Below, one piece after another: positions 31,861-41,999 of a DNA stretch of 64,000 nt. The position numbers were made by a program, and so were the translations under genes. Position 1 is the first letter of the stretch. Each line of letters starts with the position of its first letter. The DNA comes from Dipteris shenzhenensis. Lineage: Eukaryota; Polypodiophyta; Polypodiopsida; Gleicheniales. The notes under the pieces were generated by a model. That model worked only from the letters and a program-made list of their open reading frames with translations, was not told the DNA's origin and did not search any database. The stretch lies in the NCBI GenBank assembly GCA_047967505.1, contig CM106541.1. One strand, given 5' to 3'.

Positions 31861-32013
31861 GGAGCAAGATAGTGATACTCCTCTGTGGCTGAGTCAATGG
31901 AAGATTTAGACAGGGGGGAGGAGTCCTCAAAGGAAGAAGTTTACATGATGGGGGTGTCTCCAACCTCGCCACCCATGGTAAAGGTAACAGCGAGTCCTCA
32001 ATAGCTTGAATCT

Positions 32014-33061
32014 ATGCTTTCTCTAGACCTCACTTCGAGTGAGAAAGATGAGTTCCTAGAAATGTTCAAATGTTTCCTTGACGTCTTTGCAACTAGCTAC
32101 CACCACCTTCGCCATGTGATTGCCATAGAACACAAGATAGAGTTGAAGCCTAATGTTAAGCCAATGGCTCAGAAGTATCGGAGATTAGGGCACCTATAGA
32201 CTGATGCTTTGTGCTTAGAGTTGCAAAATCTTGTAGAAGCTGTGTTTATTATTCCGATTCATAGTTTTGAATGGGTTTCACCAATGGTAGTCACCCCAAA
32301 GAAAAACAACAAGTGGCGGGTCTGCATCGATTATAAGAAACTCAATGCGGCCACTAAGAGGGACCATCATCCTCTGCCCTTTCAAGACCTCATTCTTGAG
32401 AAAGTAAGTGGTCATGAGATGTACACTTTTTGCGATGGTTACTCTGAATTTTATCATATCAGAATTGCCAAGGAGGATGTGCTCAAAACCACATTTGCCA
32501 CACCCTGGGGGATCTTTGCATTCAAAGTGATGCCATTTGGCCTCTCCAATGCTCCTGCTACCTTTTAAAGATTTATGCAAATCGTGTTTGGTCCTTATTT
32601 GGGGGTTTTCTTGGAGGTGTTTTTAGATGAATTTTATATATTCTCGGCACGTAAGGAGCATGTCATAAAGGTTAGGATGGCCTTCCAAAGGGTCAATGAT
32701 GCAAATGGCAGTCTCAATCCTGATAAATGCACCATTGGAGCCACTCAAGGGAGGTTACTTAGACATATTGTCTCATCCGAGGGCATCAAGCCTGACCCCA
32801 AGAAGGTGAAAGTTATCCTCAAGCTCTCCCCACCAACAACCAAATTTCAGTACATTCATTTATCAATCTAGCAAGATACTATTGCTGCTTCATTGATCAA
32901 TATGCTACTTTGACGCGACCCATGACTATGCTATTAAAAGATGGGGTTGATTTCTCTTGGGTTGAGGATTGTGATCATGGGTTTGTACAAATCAAGAGTG
33001 CTCTGGATTCAGAACCCATTCTATGCAATCTTGATTGGTCAAAGACTTTCTATATTAATCA
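32014..33061 (+). pseudogene. Gypsy reverse transcriptase
   Basis: Contains PMVVTPKKNNKWRVCIDYKKLN, the DGYSEFYHI-type segment, KTTFATPWGIFAFKVMPFGLSNAP and then FLDEFYIFS, where the second catalytic Asp of the FLDD box has become Glu. The thumb region follows with CTIGATQGRLLRHIVSSEGI. Stops lie near 32198, 32566 and 32870. The frame reaches WSKTFYIN at about 33060, where the sequence switches into an inverted block. Confidence 0.88.
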
Positions 33062-34143
33062 TGGGTTCGGTCCATTGGTCCGCTCCATTTGTCCCATGGA
33101 TGCTGGATAAGAGATGCTAGAAGTGCGATGATCAATACCCATGCAATCCATGAGCAACTCCACTGCTTCATTTAAGAATAGACTCCCATGGTCAGATTCT
33201 ATTTCCATGGGTGTCCTAAACCTTGACCAGATACGTTCAAATATGAAATTTGAAACTGCCTTACCATTTGCAACGGGGAGGGCGATAGCTTCAGCCCACT
33301 TAGTAACATATTGAGTGGCTACCAAAAGATACTTCTTTTTGCGGGCAGTCATGGGTAGGGGCCCGACAAACCACTTCTGAAACAGATGGATGGACATCAG
33401 TGGATGATGTTTCCCAGGATGCAAATCCTTCCTACCAAAGAATTGACATGGTTCACAAGTTTTGCAATACATAGTGACATCCTTGAATAAGGTCGGCCAA
33501 TAGTACCCAACATGTAAGATCTTCTTAGATATATAGTCACTAGCATAGTGGCCTCCACAAAATCCATCATGACAATGCTTCAATACCTTAGGTACTTCAT
33601 CTGCATCAATGGCCTGTCTTAGTACCTCATCCATGCCTTGATGGTACAACCCCCCATCAAAGAGAGTGTAGTCCCTACTATCTCTACGGATCTTATTTCT
33701 CTCATAGCTAGTACTTTCCGGAGGATTTCTGGAGGAAAGGAGAAAGCAGTCAAAAACCTATAGATACCACCATACCATGGATCCCCAACTTCTATGGCTG
33801 CTATAAGGGTTACATCAAGACACTCCTCTAAATCAATCAAAGCATTCTTCAAGTTGGAACAATCCCCTTTTACAATTTTGAAAGAAAAATCATATTCTTG
33901 TAGAACTGCCAACCATTTGGCCAACCAGCCCATGGGATTTGGTGATTGAAGAACCTAGAGATTGTAATGAAGGACTTTCCAGCCACATAATGCTTAAATT
34001 TCTCAATGCAAAACACCAAAGACAAGGCATGCTTGTCAGCCTCAAATTAGCGTCATTCAGTTTCGAGCAATAGTCGAGAAGCAAATCGAATGGGATACAT
34101 GAACTGATCCTCCCCTTGCTGGAGAAGTAAAAAGCCCCTGCCC
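33062..34143 (-). pseudogene. Inverted gypsy RNase H and integrase block
   Basis: On the minus strand, reading from 34143 down: RNase H (QQGEDQFMYPIRFASRLL, EADKHALSLVF, KHYVAGKSF), the connector (AKWLAVLQEYDFSFKIVKGD), the integrase zinc site (HDGFCGGHYASDYISKKIL ... CKTCEPCQFFGRK) and the integrase core (LLVATQYVTKWAEA, SDHGSLF), ending at MGQMERTNG near 33070. It lies between the plus-strand RT and plus-strand integrase, so the block is inverted relative to the rest of the element. One or two stops and frame changes are present near 34040 and 33655. Confidence 0.85.
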
Positions 34144-34924
34144 ATGACTACCCACAAAAAGAAGTATCTTTTGGTAGCCACTCAGTATGTCACTAGGTGG
34201 GCTGAAGCTATTACCCTCCCCGCTGCAAATGGTAAGGCAGTTTCAAATTTCATATTTGAACGTATCTGCACAAGGTTTGGGACACCCATGGAAATAGTAT
34301 TTGACCATGGGAGTCCATTCTTAAATGAAGCAGTGGAGTTGCTCATGGATTGCATGGGTATCAATCATCACACTTTTAGCATCTATTATCCAGCATGCAT
34401 GGGACAAATGGAGCAGACCAATGGACTCCTTTGTAAATCCATGGGAAAAATGGCCACAGGGTACAGGAGCCAATGTGATTAGAAGGTCACTGAAGCCGTG
34501 TGGGCTTACAACATCACCCATAAAACGTCTATAGGTCACACTCCTTTTGAGTTGGTGTATGGTACTGAGGCAATTTTACCACTAGAGATAGAGATTCCGG
34601 CCTTGAGATTGGCACAAGAATAGAGGATGATAGCAGATGAACATGTAGAGGCCAATAGGTTGGTACAACTTGAGAAGCTAGATGAAACCCGACACCTTGC
34701 ACTACATCAACAAAAAGAATCGACAAAAGGCCCGCTTGGATGCTAAGATTCGCAAGGGATGGGCAAGACACTTTGCTGAGGGAGATGTTGTGCTATGCTT
34801 TGATAATATATTGGACCACCAAATGGATAAAAAGTTCCTTCCATTGTGGATCGGTCCATACAAAGTCATCAAGGAACATAGCAATGGGTCTATACAAGTT
34901 CAGGAGCTGCATGAGCGATATTGA
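34144..34924 (+). pseudogene. Gypsy integrase core and C-terminal part
   Basis: Restarts at MTTHKKKYLLVATQYVTRWAEA, repeats the core already present in the inverted block (FDHGSPFLNEAVELL, MGQMEQTNG), and continues into the C-terminal region (TPFELVYGTEAILPLE, then WARHFAEGDVVLC and WIGPYKVIKEHSNGSIQVQEL). Stops occur near 34480 and 34621 with a frame change near 34680. It ends at a copia junction at about 34920. Confidence 0.85.
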
Positions 34925-34929
34925 TGTTG

Positions 34930-35736
34930 ATGCTGACTTTGATTTTGTTGATGATGACCACTTTTTTGATATGATCTACCTCTACCTCTGCCTTTGCCTC
35001 TGCTTCTATCTGAAGCTGTGAATGCCTGATCATTAAAATGACCTTTACATGCTTGAATTGCTTGAGTCCTGACTTCTTCACCAAGTAGAACTGACTAAAG
35101 TTCTTCCAATGTCGGAATTTGCCATTGAATGGCAATACTTTGGACTAGACTCTCGTATCCCTCTCCTAGTCCATTCAAGATTACTTGAACCATTTCTGTG
35201 GGGTCCATAGTCTCTCCTGCTGCTACAAGTTGATTGTTGTAGTCTTTTATGCAGAGTACATAAGCATGATCGGTTTCACTGCTGTTGTGAAAACTTTGGT
35301 TGATTTGGTTTCTCAGGGTGAGAATCTTGGATGTGTTCTTGGACTCGTAGAGAGCTGCGAATATATCCCATGCTTCTTTCGATGTCTTGAATGTGTTGAG
35401 TTGTCCTAGCATGAAATCTTGCACATTCTGCTTGATCAGATGATAGGCATACTTGTCTTTCTTATCCCATTCTACCTGAGCTCGAGCAATGGCAGGATCT
35501 ACTACTAGTGTGGAAGCTGTTTGTGTAGCTGGAGATCCCATTGTGGGTGCTATGACAATAGATGGAGTAGAGCTACTTATGGCTGGATTGGCCAATGGTC
35601 TAGGTGTAGACCCATCGACAGACTCCCATTTGTCCTGAAGTACAAGAATGGTCTCCATTTAGTATTTCCATGTGCCGTAATTGGAGTTGTCTAACTTAGT
35701 AGATGCCTCTAGATTGAGGTTGCTAGTCGTAGACAT
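34930..35736 (-). pseudogene. Copia family A gag, copy 1
   Basis: Starts MSTTSNLNLEAS at 35734-35736 with the LDNSNYGTWKY motif. A TAA replaces one codon at 35656-35658, after which the frame continues (METILVLQDKWE ... DIFAALYESKNTSKIL ... VILNGLGEGYESLVQSIA) to 35095. It then shifts frame into an Arg/Gly and Gln/His-rich end. Confidence 0.85.
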
Positions 35737-36489
35737 GGTGCAAGAAATGTACTCAAAAGTGTCGTGAAAATCTCTGTATGAATCAACTGCAAATACACTG
35801 ATTGTGCCAAGTGGAATCTCTGAACCATCGGTGAAGATAGCACTGCAATATATATAAAATCTGATCTGTATTACAAGGCTTGTGGCAATGATGCCAGGAA
35901 TAGCCAAGGGATTTACAAGGTTGAAATGATGTGCACAATGCCGTGAAATACAGAATAGGCTTTACAATGGTGGCATGTGTGTGTGAAATCAAGTGCTATC
36001 TGCCGACTGAACAATCTGCAATGCCTCTAAACTCTGAAGTCTGCTCACTGAACTGATGAACATAAGGTTTCAGGTAATGTAATGATGTGAAACCGTATGT
36101 GAGCGTATGGATTGACTTCAAATAGGTACTAGTCGGGAATTTCGGGCATGGCTTAGATTGGCAACTTGGGGAAATTCAAAGCATCCCCTCTATGGTGATC
36201 TAGTCTACTTTGTTCTAGATTCATACCAACCGTTGATCGATGAAAGAACATCAAATAATTCCTTTTCTTTTGTTCTTTTTAAGTGCTGGGTCAGATGTGT
36301 TGATGTAGAGGCAAATGTGCGTGAAGGAAGTTGTTTTGTCGGGGCGAAGCTCAAATGTGAGTGTAACTTGCACCAAAATGTATGCATGATGTGTCGAACG
36401 CATAGAGCATAAAAAAACGAGCGACTTTCCTTTTTGGAGCACCCTCAAATTCTTCCTGGATCAAGAGATACGACTTGATCTAGGTGGAG

Positions 36490-36900
36490 GGGAAAAAGGA
36501 GTGAAAATGGGCTCAATGATGATGTATCACTGTGAGTCACATGCAGTGATGATGTGGCACTATTCCTTGCAAGAGGTGTGCCAATGGAGCCTTGTACTAA
36601 GGTGGCAGGAGTGGTCACATGCAGTGACTGTGGAGCACTGTGTGTGCCTACAGAGGTTAGTGTGCCATGTGGCACAAATGATGTGGCAGTTGATGATGTC
36701 AGTAAGATGAGATGGCAATAATGACATGTCTCTGATGATGTGGTCTTAGTGATGTGTCCCTGATGATGTGGCAATGGGGTGATGTGTCCCTGATGACATG
36801 GCAATGGTGACATGGCCTACAAACATAGTTTGTTGATGTGGCAGTGATGAGGTGTCTGATGAGATGACATGGTAGTCGACTGTCACATGTCAAATTTCTA
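36490..36900 (-). repeat. Degenerate TGATG/TGGCA short repeats in the copia leader
   Basis: Many imperfect copies of TGATGATGTGGCA and TGATGACATGGC lie in the leader. The same pattern is found in copy 2 at about 52770-53150, so it is a property of the family. Confidence 0.6.
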
Positions 36901-38131
36901 ATTATGTGGTCAATCAGGGGATAAGGGTAGCCCCTTATCTGCTACATGTTAGAGATAGGGAGGCCGAAATCTTGTGAAGATTCTGACGAAATCTTTCAGA
37001 TTTCATTGTCTTCCCCATTTGGTCTTCTTCCTTCTGTAGGGGCACCGCTTCGATGAGCTAAGAAGCTCTTGGAGACTTCAGTGGTCATCGATGCTATAGA
37101 GTCTCGCGATGCGATGAGTGGAGTAGTCAGTGAAGAGGTTGCTCATGGATGGAGGCAACTCGGTGGGCGTTGGAAACTGTTGCAAGGAGCTACCTATGGA
37201 GTTGCTATGAGGCAAGTTGATCAAGGGCTCGTTGGAGCTATGTAGGGCCTTGGAGCCAGATATAGAGCCCAGTGCTGCATGGGCAACTGACAACAAAAGC
37301 TATTGTTGTAAGAGCCTATCAATTGGAGTGATGAAGGTGCTGCCTATTGAAGGAGTCCATCATAGGTACTGCCTATTGAAGGAGCCCGTCGATTGGATTT
37401 CGTTACAAGGTTGTTGGAGAGGCGACTAAACTTGTTGGAGGTGACTTGGAGAGCAAGGCGGCCCTGCAATCTTGAGCATTTGTAGGAGAGGTTGATGAAG
37501 CTTAGGCCGTGCAAGTTATTCGGGGACGAATAGCTAGGAGTTGGCATTGCATGCAGATCTGCTATTGCAACCGAGGCTACAAAGTTCATTGATGCATTGG
37601 AGGCTACAGTTCAGTGGGTATGCTTCTTGTGAGCCGGGAGCTGTTGTAAGCCTGTGTGCTCAGTTGGAGATGCTTTGAAGCTACAGACCATGGCTGAAGC
37701 TTTGATTGCTAAAAAACTAGGAAGTAAAACCGAAATGGCTAGAGAAAGACCTCTAATGTATCATGAAATGAGACTTCTCTAAAAAAAACTCAAATATGTC
37801 TTGAAGAATATGAGAGACCTTATAGAGACTACTCCAATCTCTCAAAACTTGAGCTCTAGGAAGCAGAATCCTAATCTTTCCAATCCGAAATGAAGATAGA
37901 ATGAGTAACTCTCTCTCTCTCAGTAGATTATGAAGAACTCTCCCTATCACTTGAAGAAGATTACTCTCTCTCACTTTCAATCAAAGAACTCTCGTAGTGG
38001 AGTTGAATGGACGAAAATCTTTCCAATGAATGGAAATTCTCTATGAAGTGAACTCTCACATGAACACTTGAGAACTCTCAATCTCACAATCTCTCTCACA
38101 CTCAAGAATCGCAATGCCTCAATGGAAGGAT

Positions 38132-38148
38132 AGGATGCTCTGATACCA
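38132..38148 (-). other. Primer-binding site, copia family A
   Basis: Minus orientation TGGTATCAGAGCATCCT, an exact match to the plant initiator tRNA-Met site for 12 bases, directly at the LTR end. Confidence 0.9.
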
Positions 38149-38405
38149 TGACAAAATATGAAGAGGGGAGAGGAGAAGAGTGGAGATGAGGAGAGAGGGC
38201 ACATCTAGAGAGCACACCACAAATGACTAACTGTACACTAGATTTAGTTGAAAAAATAGAATATATACAAACCCATTTAGGGTTAGGGTTAGGGGATCTA
38301 ACCCTTTCCCTTATAGCACTCTATAAGGTTAGTGCTATGCACGTATGATCACATGATGGTGCTCTGAACATGTGATCACATGATGTTGAGCATGAACTCT
38401 CAACA
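38149..38405 (-). repeat. 5' LTR of copia family A, copy 1
   Basis: 257 bases, TG...CA ends. Matches 57938-58194 at roughly nine bases in ten. It carries a GGGTTAGGGTTAGGGG stretch near 38280-38296 that is not preserved in the other copy. Confidence 0.92.
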
Positions 38406-39371
38406 TAACATTGATTGGCCAATTCCTCATGGTGTTGTAACAGAGTCATATAGAGCCAGGTTTTTTTCAAAAGTACAACGATCCTTACAGCCAAGGATTG
38501 CTAGTAGAATCAACAAAATAACTATTTGCATGCCAATAACAATCTTTGTAGATCTATTCAATAAAATTTCTATCAAGATTTGCAAGATGATGCTCACTTA
38601 TAATGCAAATCGTGCTGAAATAATTCCAAACTTCTTGAATTATGGTTGGGACAACATCCAACCAAGTATCCTGTGAGCTTGTGTGCAACTCCATTAAACT
38701 TAAGTACATGATTGCCACTCAAAATTTCATATTAACCTTTTACTATGGACGCAGTAGAATGATTGGGAACCAATTGGTTCCAATGGATCAAGATTTGAAC
38801 TCTTTTGGTCCTGAGAATGAAGCACTGGATATCACCATTAATGAGAATGAAAATTTATTGGGAATTATATCAATCAAACAATGCTGCACACTCACTCGAT
38901 TACGCTAGGACATTCAGGTTGAGACAGAGGGTAGTGTTGCAAAAAGACTCTCATTCATTCTGAATAGAAAGAAGGTAAACCAAGAGTTGAATACGACTCA
39001 ATGTTTTTTATTTATTATTGAATGAATCATTGATTAACAATAGTATTGTAGTGGAGGGAAACGAGAATTTTGTGTAGAGATATCCCAAATGGGATTATTG
39101 AGATAATTCAAAATTCTTGATTACAGATTTTGTATTAATACAGCACACAAGTACAAAATGATATTTACATAGTATACAATTGTGAGGAAACAGATAAATT
39201 TTATACATTATCATGTCAAACAAATGCATGATTCTCAGAGAATCGTTGCCGTTCAGGCGATGGTGGATGTTATGAAGAGTTGGCATCCAATGCCTAGGAT
39301 GATCCTATGAAGAAGGTTAATCATGGAGCTTTTGTTGTGCCTTTTCATCGTCCACCACCACCTCTTCCATG
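38406..39371 (+). other. Spacer with unrecognised coding-like fragments
   Basis: Two plus-strand open segments (about 38410-38676 and 38642-38908, different frames) read like one protein with a single frameshift (YRARFFSKVQRSLQPRIASR ... MIATQNFILTFYYGRSRM). No family could be assigned. No other content seen up to 39371. Confidence 0.35.
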
Positions 39372-39593
39372 TTCTAATCTCACCTTCACTCTAGTAGTTG
39401 AACCTTTCTAGGCTTTGCATATTGTTGGAGTCAAACAAGCTCTACAATAGTTTTAGCTCTAAAGTTACAACCATAATCAGCATTCTGATCTCACCTTCAC
39501 TCTAGTAGTTGAACCTTTCTAGGCTTTGCATATTGTTGGAGTCAAACAAGCTCTACAATAGTTTTGGCTCTAAAGTTACAACCATAATTAGCA
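39372..39593 (-). repeat. 111 bp tandem duplication of a Ulp1-like terminal exon
   Basis: Two nearly identical 111-base copies (39372-39482 and 39483-39593). On the minus strand each encodes NYGCNFRAKTIVELV-stop-LQQYAKP, which resembles the FLLNFRARMIVNLLQYA segment of the peptidase gene at 40.2 kb. It is probably a decayed, duplicated terminal exon. Confidence 0.65.
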
Positions 39594-39704
39594 TTGTAAC
39601 TATATTTTTTATCATTTACAAACGACAATGGAGAATCAGATTCTCTGTTATTGTAAAAATTTGTCATTAAAAGTTTGTAATAGATACATCTATATTTATG
39701 AGTC

Positions 39705-39707
<3 letters not shown>

Positions 39708-39750
<43 letters not shown>
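39708..39750 (+). repeat. (CT)n microsatellite
   Basis: About 21 CT units. Confidence 0.95.
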
Positions 39751-39751
<1 letters not shown>

Positions 39752-39835
39752 GATAAATTTCATTAGACATCATTATGCATTACAAACTTCCAAGAGTACA
39801 ATGTGCCTCAACTCACACAGAAGGCTCTGAAGTAG

Positions 39836-40905
39836 TTAAAGGATTCTTAGGTCCACCAAGCTTAGTAAATGGATGGGGAAGGGGCTCACGATCCTTAGGT
39901 TAAGGATCAATAGTTTGAGGGGCTGGATGAATTCAATAGTTAGAGAAGGAAGTTCAGTGGATGGTGGAGGCATCTGAGGTTGGGCCTTAGGTTCCTTTAG
40001 TCCTATCAGAGGGTCCTCATCCTGCTCTCGAGTGAGGTCCTCCATCAATTTTGAGTTCTGTCCCTGATCTTATTTCTTAGAGCTTTCTTGCTCCTTACTT
40101 TTCTCTTGTGGTAACGAGCAGGCATATTGAAGGAGATTTACAATCATCCTAGCTCTAAAGTTTAACAAAAATTGATCATCATAGCTTTCTTTTGTCATCT
40201 GTGGAAACATAAAAAAAATTTAGTTTCAAGTTCAGTGTTAAGATTAGTGTTATGTATAAAATTTAAATGCATCAATAATGATACTTACGAGACCTGGTGT
40301 ATCCTCTAATAAATAAGCCTCCAAAATGTACTTGGTGTTTATAAGGACCCTCCATCCACAAGAGTGGGCATCGTATTGTTGTGGTGTCTGTGAACCATCT
40401 AGTCACTTATAAGCCTAAAACTATTTTAATTAATTTTAAAAAAGTATTGAGAGGGTAAAGGATTTTGTGTCTTACGTCCAAGTGCAGTGGTTCAATTGCA
40501 CCCAATGTAGATGAATATATTCACAGAAATCAATTGCAAAAGATAGTCTTTTCATACCACTATAAGTTGCATATGTGAGTGTGAGTGACTTTCAACAAAA
40601 TAAATAATTTGTTATTTTTAAAATTGTGATATTTATTTAAGGCATTGCAAGTTCACTTACAGATCGATATCTTGATGAGTATGTGTAACTGAATTGAAGC
40701 AGAAGCATCCTTTTGATGGTAGATGTACTATAGCGAAACTCCAATGTCAACTTCATTTGACAATTGCTGTAAAGATTAGAATTTGTGGATTGAAAATAAC
40801 AATCTAGCTCCTTATGCAATGTACTAACTAATCACTTACTCTAAATGGTAAGGGATGACAATTAGGGTCACAGATTCAAAATTGAAATATGTGAACCACT
40901 TCGCA
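39836..40905 (-). pseudogene. Ulp1-like (C48) cysteine peptidase gene, copy 2
   Basis: Minus strand, spliced. An exon ending at 40476 with a GTAAGA donor encodes DFCEYIHLHWVQL, with the HW pair typical of the catalytic His. Exon 40387-40289 (AG acceptor, GTAAGT donor, 99 bases) encodes TPQQYDAHSCGW, giving the oxyanion Gln and catalytic Cys, and then a helix. A TTTCCACAG acceptor precedes the last exon (about 40208 downward), which encodes FLLNFRARMIVNLLQYA and a Lys/Glu/Pro-rich tail to about 39836 with a stop near 40065. These three exons are in phase from Cys to the end. The HW exon is out of phase with the Cys exon, and the segment expected to carry the catalytic Asp was not found, so the copy may be damaged or an exon was missed. 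Family members cleave SUMO or related modifiers; plant transposons also carry such domains. Confidence 0.62.
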
Positions 40906-41029
40906 AGCTGGTCCACTAGCTACCTGAGATCCCTCATTTTGAAGGAGATAGCTGGGTCCATGATATGTACCATACCTTAAATCTCCTCATGTAACTTTTT
41001 TTTGAGTAAGCTACAAATCAACATAGGAG

Positions 41030-41400
41030 TTCAGAATAGTGTTCAAAATAGGTGGTTGTATAAATCGATATATAAAAAGAAAAACGTACTTGAGTCCTAC
41101 AAGGATAACCATATTGGTAACTTGTCCTACTCTATCTTTGATTGCTTTGAGACAATCTTCTGTTAGGGTAAACTCTCTCATTGACTCCATATCTGCAAAA
41201 ACTTATCCTTACAGCAAGTCCCACTGTATTTAGATGCTTGAGAACATGTAGCTCTAGCTTTGCAACATCTAGATTAGTGTACGAGGTACAAAGATGCCTG
41301 GTGCCCTTATATTTTATCCTTTGCACCTCCTCAAAGGCCATTTTTGCTCTTGTTTTTATTCCATGAGTCACTTGAGTACTTCCTCTACAGTCACCTCATC
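41030..41400 (-). other. Coding-like segment between histone-like and peptidase parts
   Basis: An open minus-strand frame (about 41371-41132; FEEVQRIKYKGTRHLC ... VAKLELHVLKHLNTVG) lies between the H3-like core and the Ulp1-like exons on the same strand. No family recognised. Confidence 0.35.
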
Positions 41401-41409
41401 TTGTTTTGG

Positions 41410-41906
41410 CATTTGAGTAGGTGGTATCAGCAAAATGTCTCTCATCTTCATGTCTGTCATATCTGTAGCCTTCAGGAGTTTGTCATATCTCCATCTAACC
41501 ATCTTTAAAGTGGTGATATCTTTTGCCATGATTGTCACCCTTGGGTTGCAAGAAGAAATGTATCTTGAAAAAACTCTATGAAAAAGTCCTCGGTAGCCAC
41601 CTGCAATGCCCAACTAGTTGTTCTTTGCCACCGGTATCCAAGGCCCAAAAAGTTCATATCATAACAAACTTGCCTAACAAGCCTTTGAAAAGGAGCCTTC
41701 GGAATACACAGTCCCATGGCTTTCTAGGCCCTTCTTATGTCCATTAGAACACTGACCTTTTGTGTAAATCTTTTCTTTTTTCCTTGTTTGAGAAGATGCA
41801 TTGGCTTTCCCTTTCTTGGATGTGAATCCCGTCCTCTTGATGTTGCCAATTTTGCTATGGGTGGACCCTTGTTCGTCTTCTTGGCAGTAGCCTTTGTCCT
41901 TGCCAT
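41410..41906 (-). pseudogene. Histone H3 variant pseudogene, CENH3-like, copy 2
   Basis: Minus strand from the ATG at 41904-41906: MARTKATAKKTNKG and KLATS closely follow the H3 tail start (MARTK-TA-K). A basic tail leads into VSVLMDIRR (alpha-N), then a TAG at 41722 where H3 usually has Gln. The same frame continues with APFQRLVRQVCYDM (helix 1), RWQ in loop 1, and WALQVATEDFFIEFFQDTFLLA (helix 2). A frameshift near 41535 is followed by RVTIMAKDI (loop 2 and helix 3 start) in another frame and a non-histone extension to about 41410. Loop 1 is about three residues longer than in canonical H3 and contains RW, the CENH3 pattern. Just upstream, ATGTCAGGTGCAG resembles a splice acceptor. The nearest relatives should be centromeric or other divergent H3 variants. 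Confidence 0.88.
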
Positions 41907-41953
41907 TGTAATTGATGCTAAACTGCACCTGACATCATAAAACATAAGTCCTA

Positions 41954-41957
<4 letters not shown>

Positions 41958-41994
<37 letters not shown>
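41958..41994 (+). repeat. (CT)n microsatellite
   Basis: About 18 CT units just upstream of the histone-like start. Confidence 0.95.
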
Positions 41995-41996
<2 letters not shown>

Positions 41997-41999
41997 GAA

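Larger units (their letters stand above)
27220..34924 (+). mobile_element. Gypsy retrotransposon with upstream RNase H and a rearranged pol
   Basis: Plus-strand Ty3/gypsy element. Order: 5' LTR (about 27220-28027), primer site matching tRNA-His, CT-rich leader, an ORF region with an RNase H domain, gag with a CCHC knuckle, protease, RT, an inverted block carrying RNase H plus integrase, and then integrase again on the plus strand to 34924. No 3' LTR is present; the right end is replaced by a copia element. Many stops and frameshifts mean it is inactive. Confidence 0.8.
34920..38405 (-). mobile_element. Copia family A, copy 1 (5' LTR, leader and gag only)
   Basis: Minus strand. LTR 38149-38405, primer site, an unusually long leader of about 2.4 kb, then gag (35736 downward), cut off near 34920 inside the Gln/Asn-rich end of gag. 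Protease, integrase and RT are missing. The leader and gag match copy 2 (51.1-53.5 kb), and the LTR matches the 3' LTR at 57938-58194. Confidence 0.85.

Noticed and set aside
38410-38908. Considered as a pararetrovirus movement-protein remnant
   Set aside because: No diagnostic motif was found and I could not assign it to any family, so it is left unassigned.
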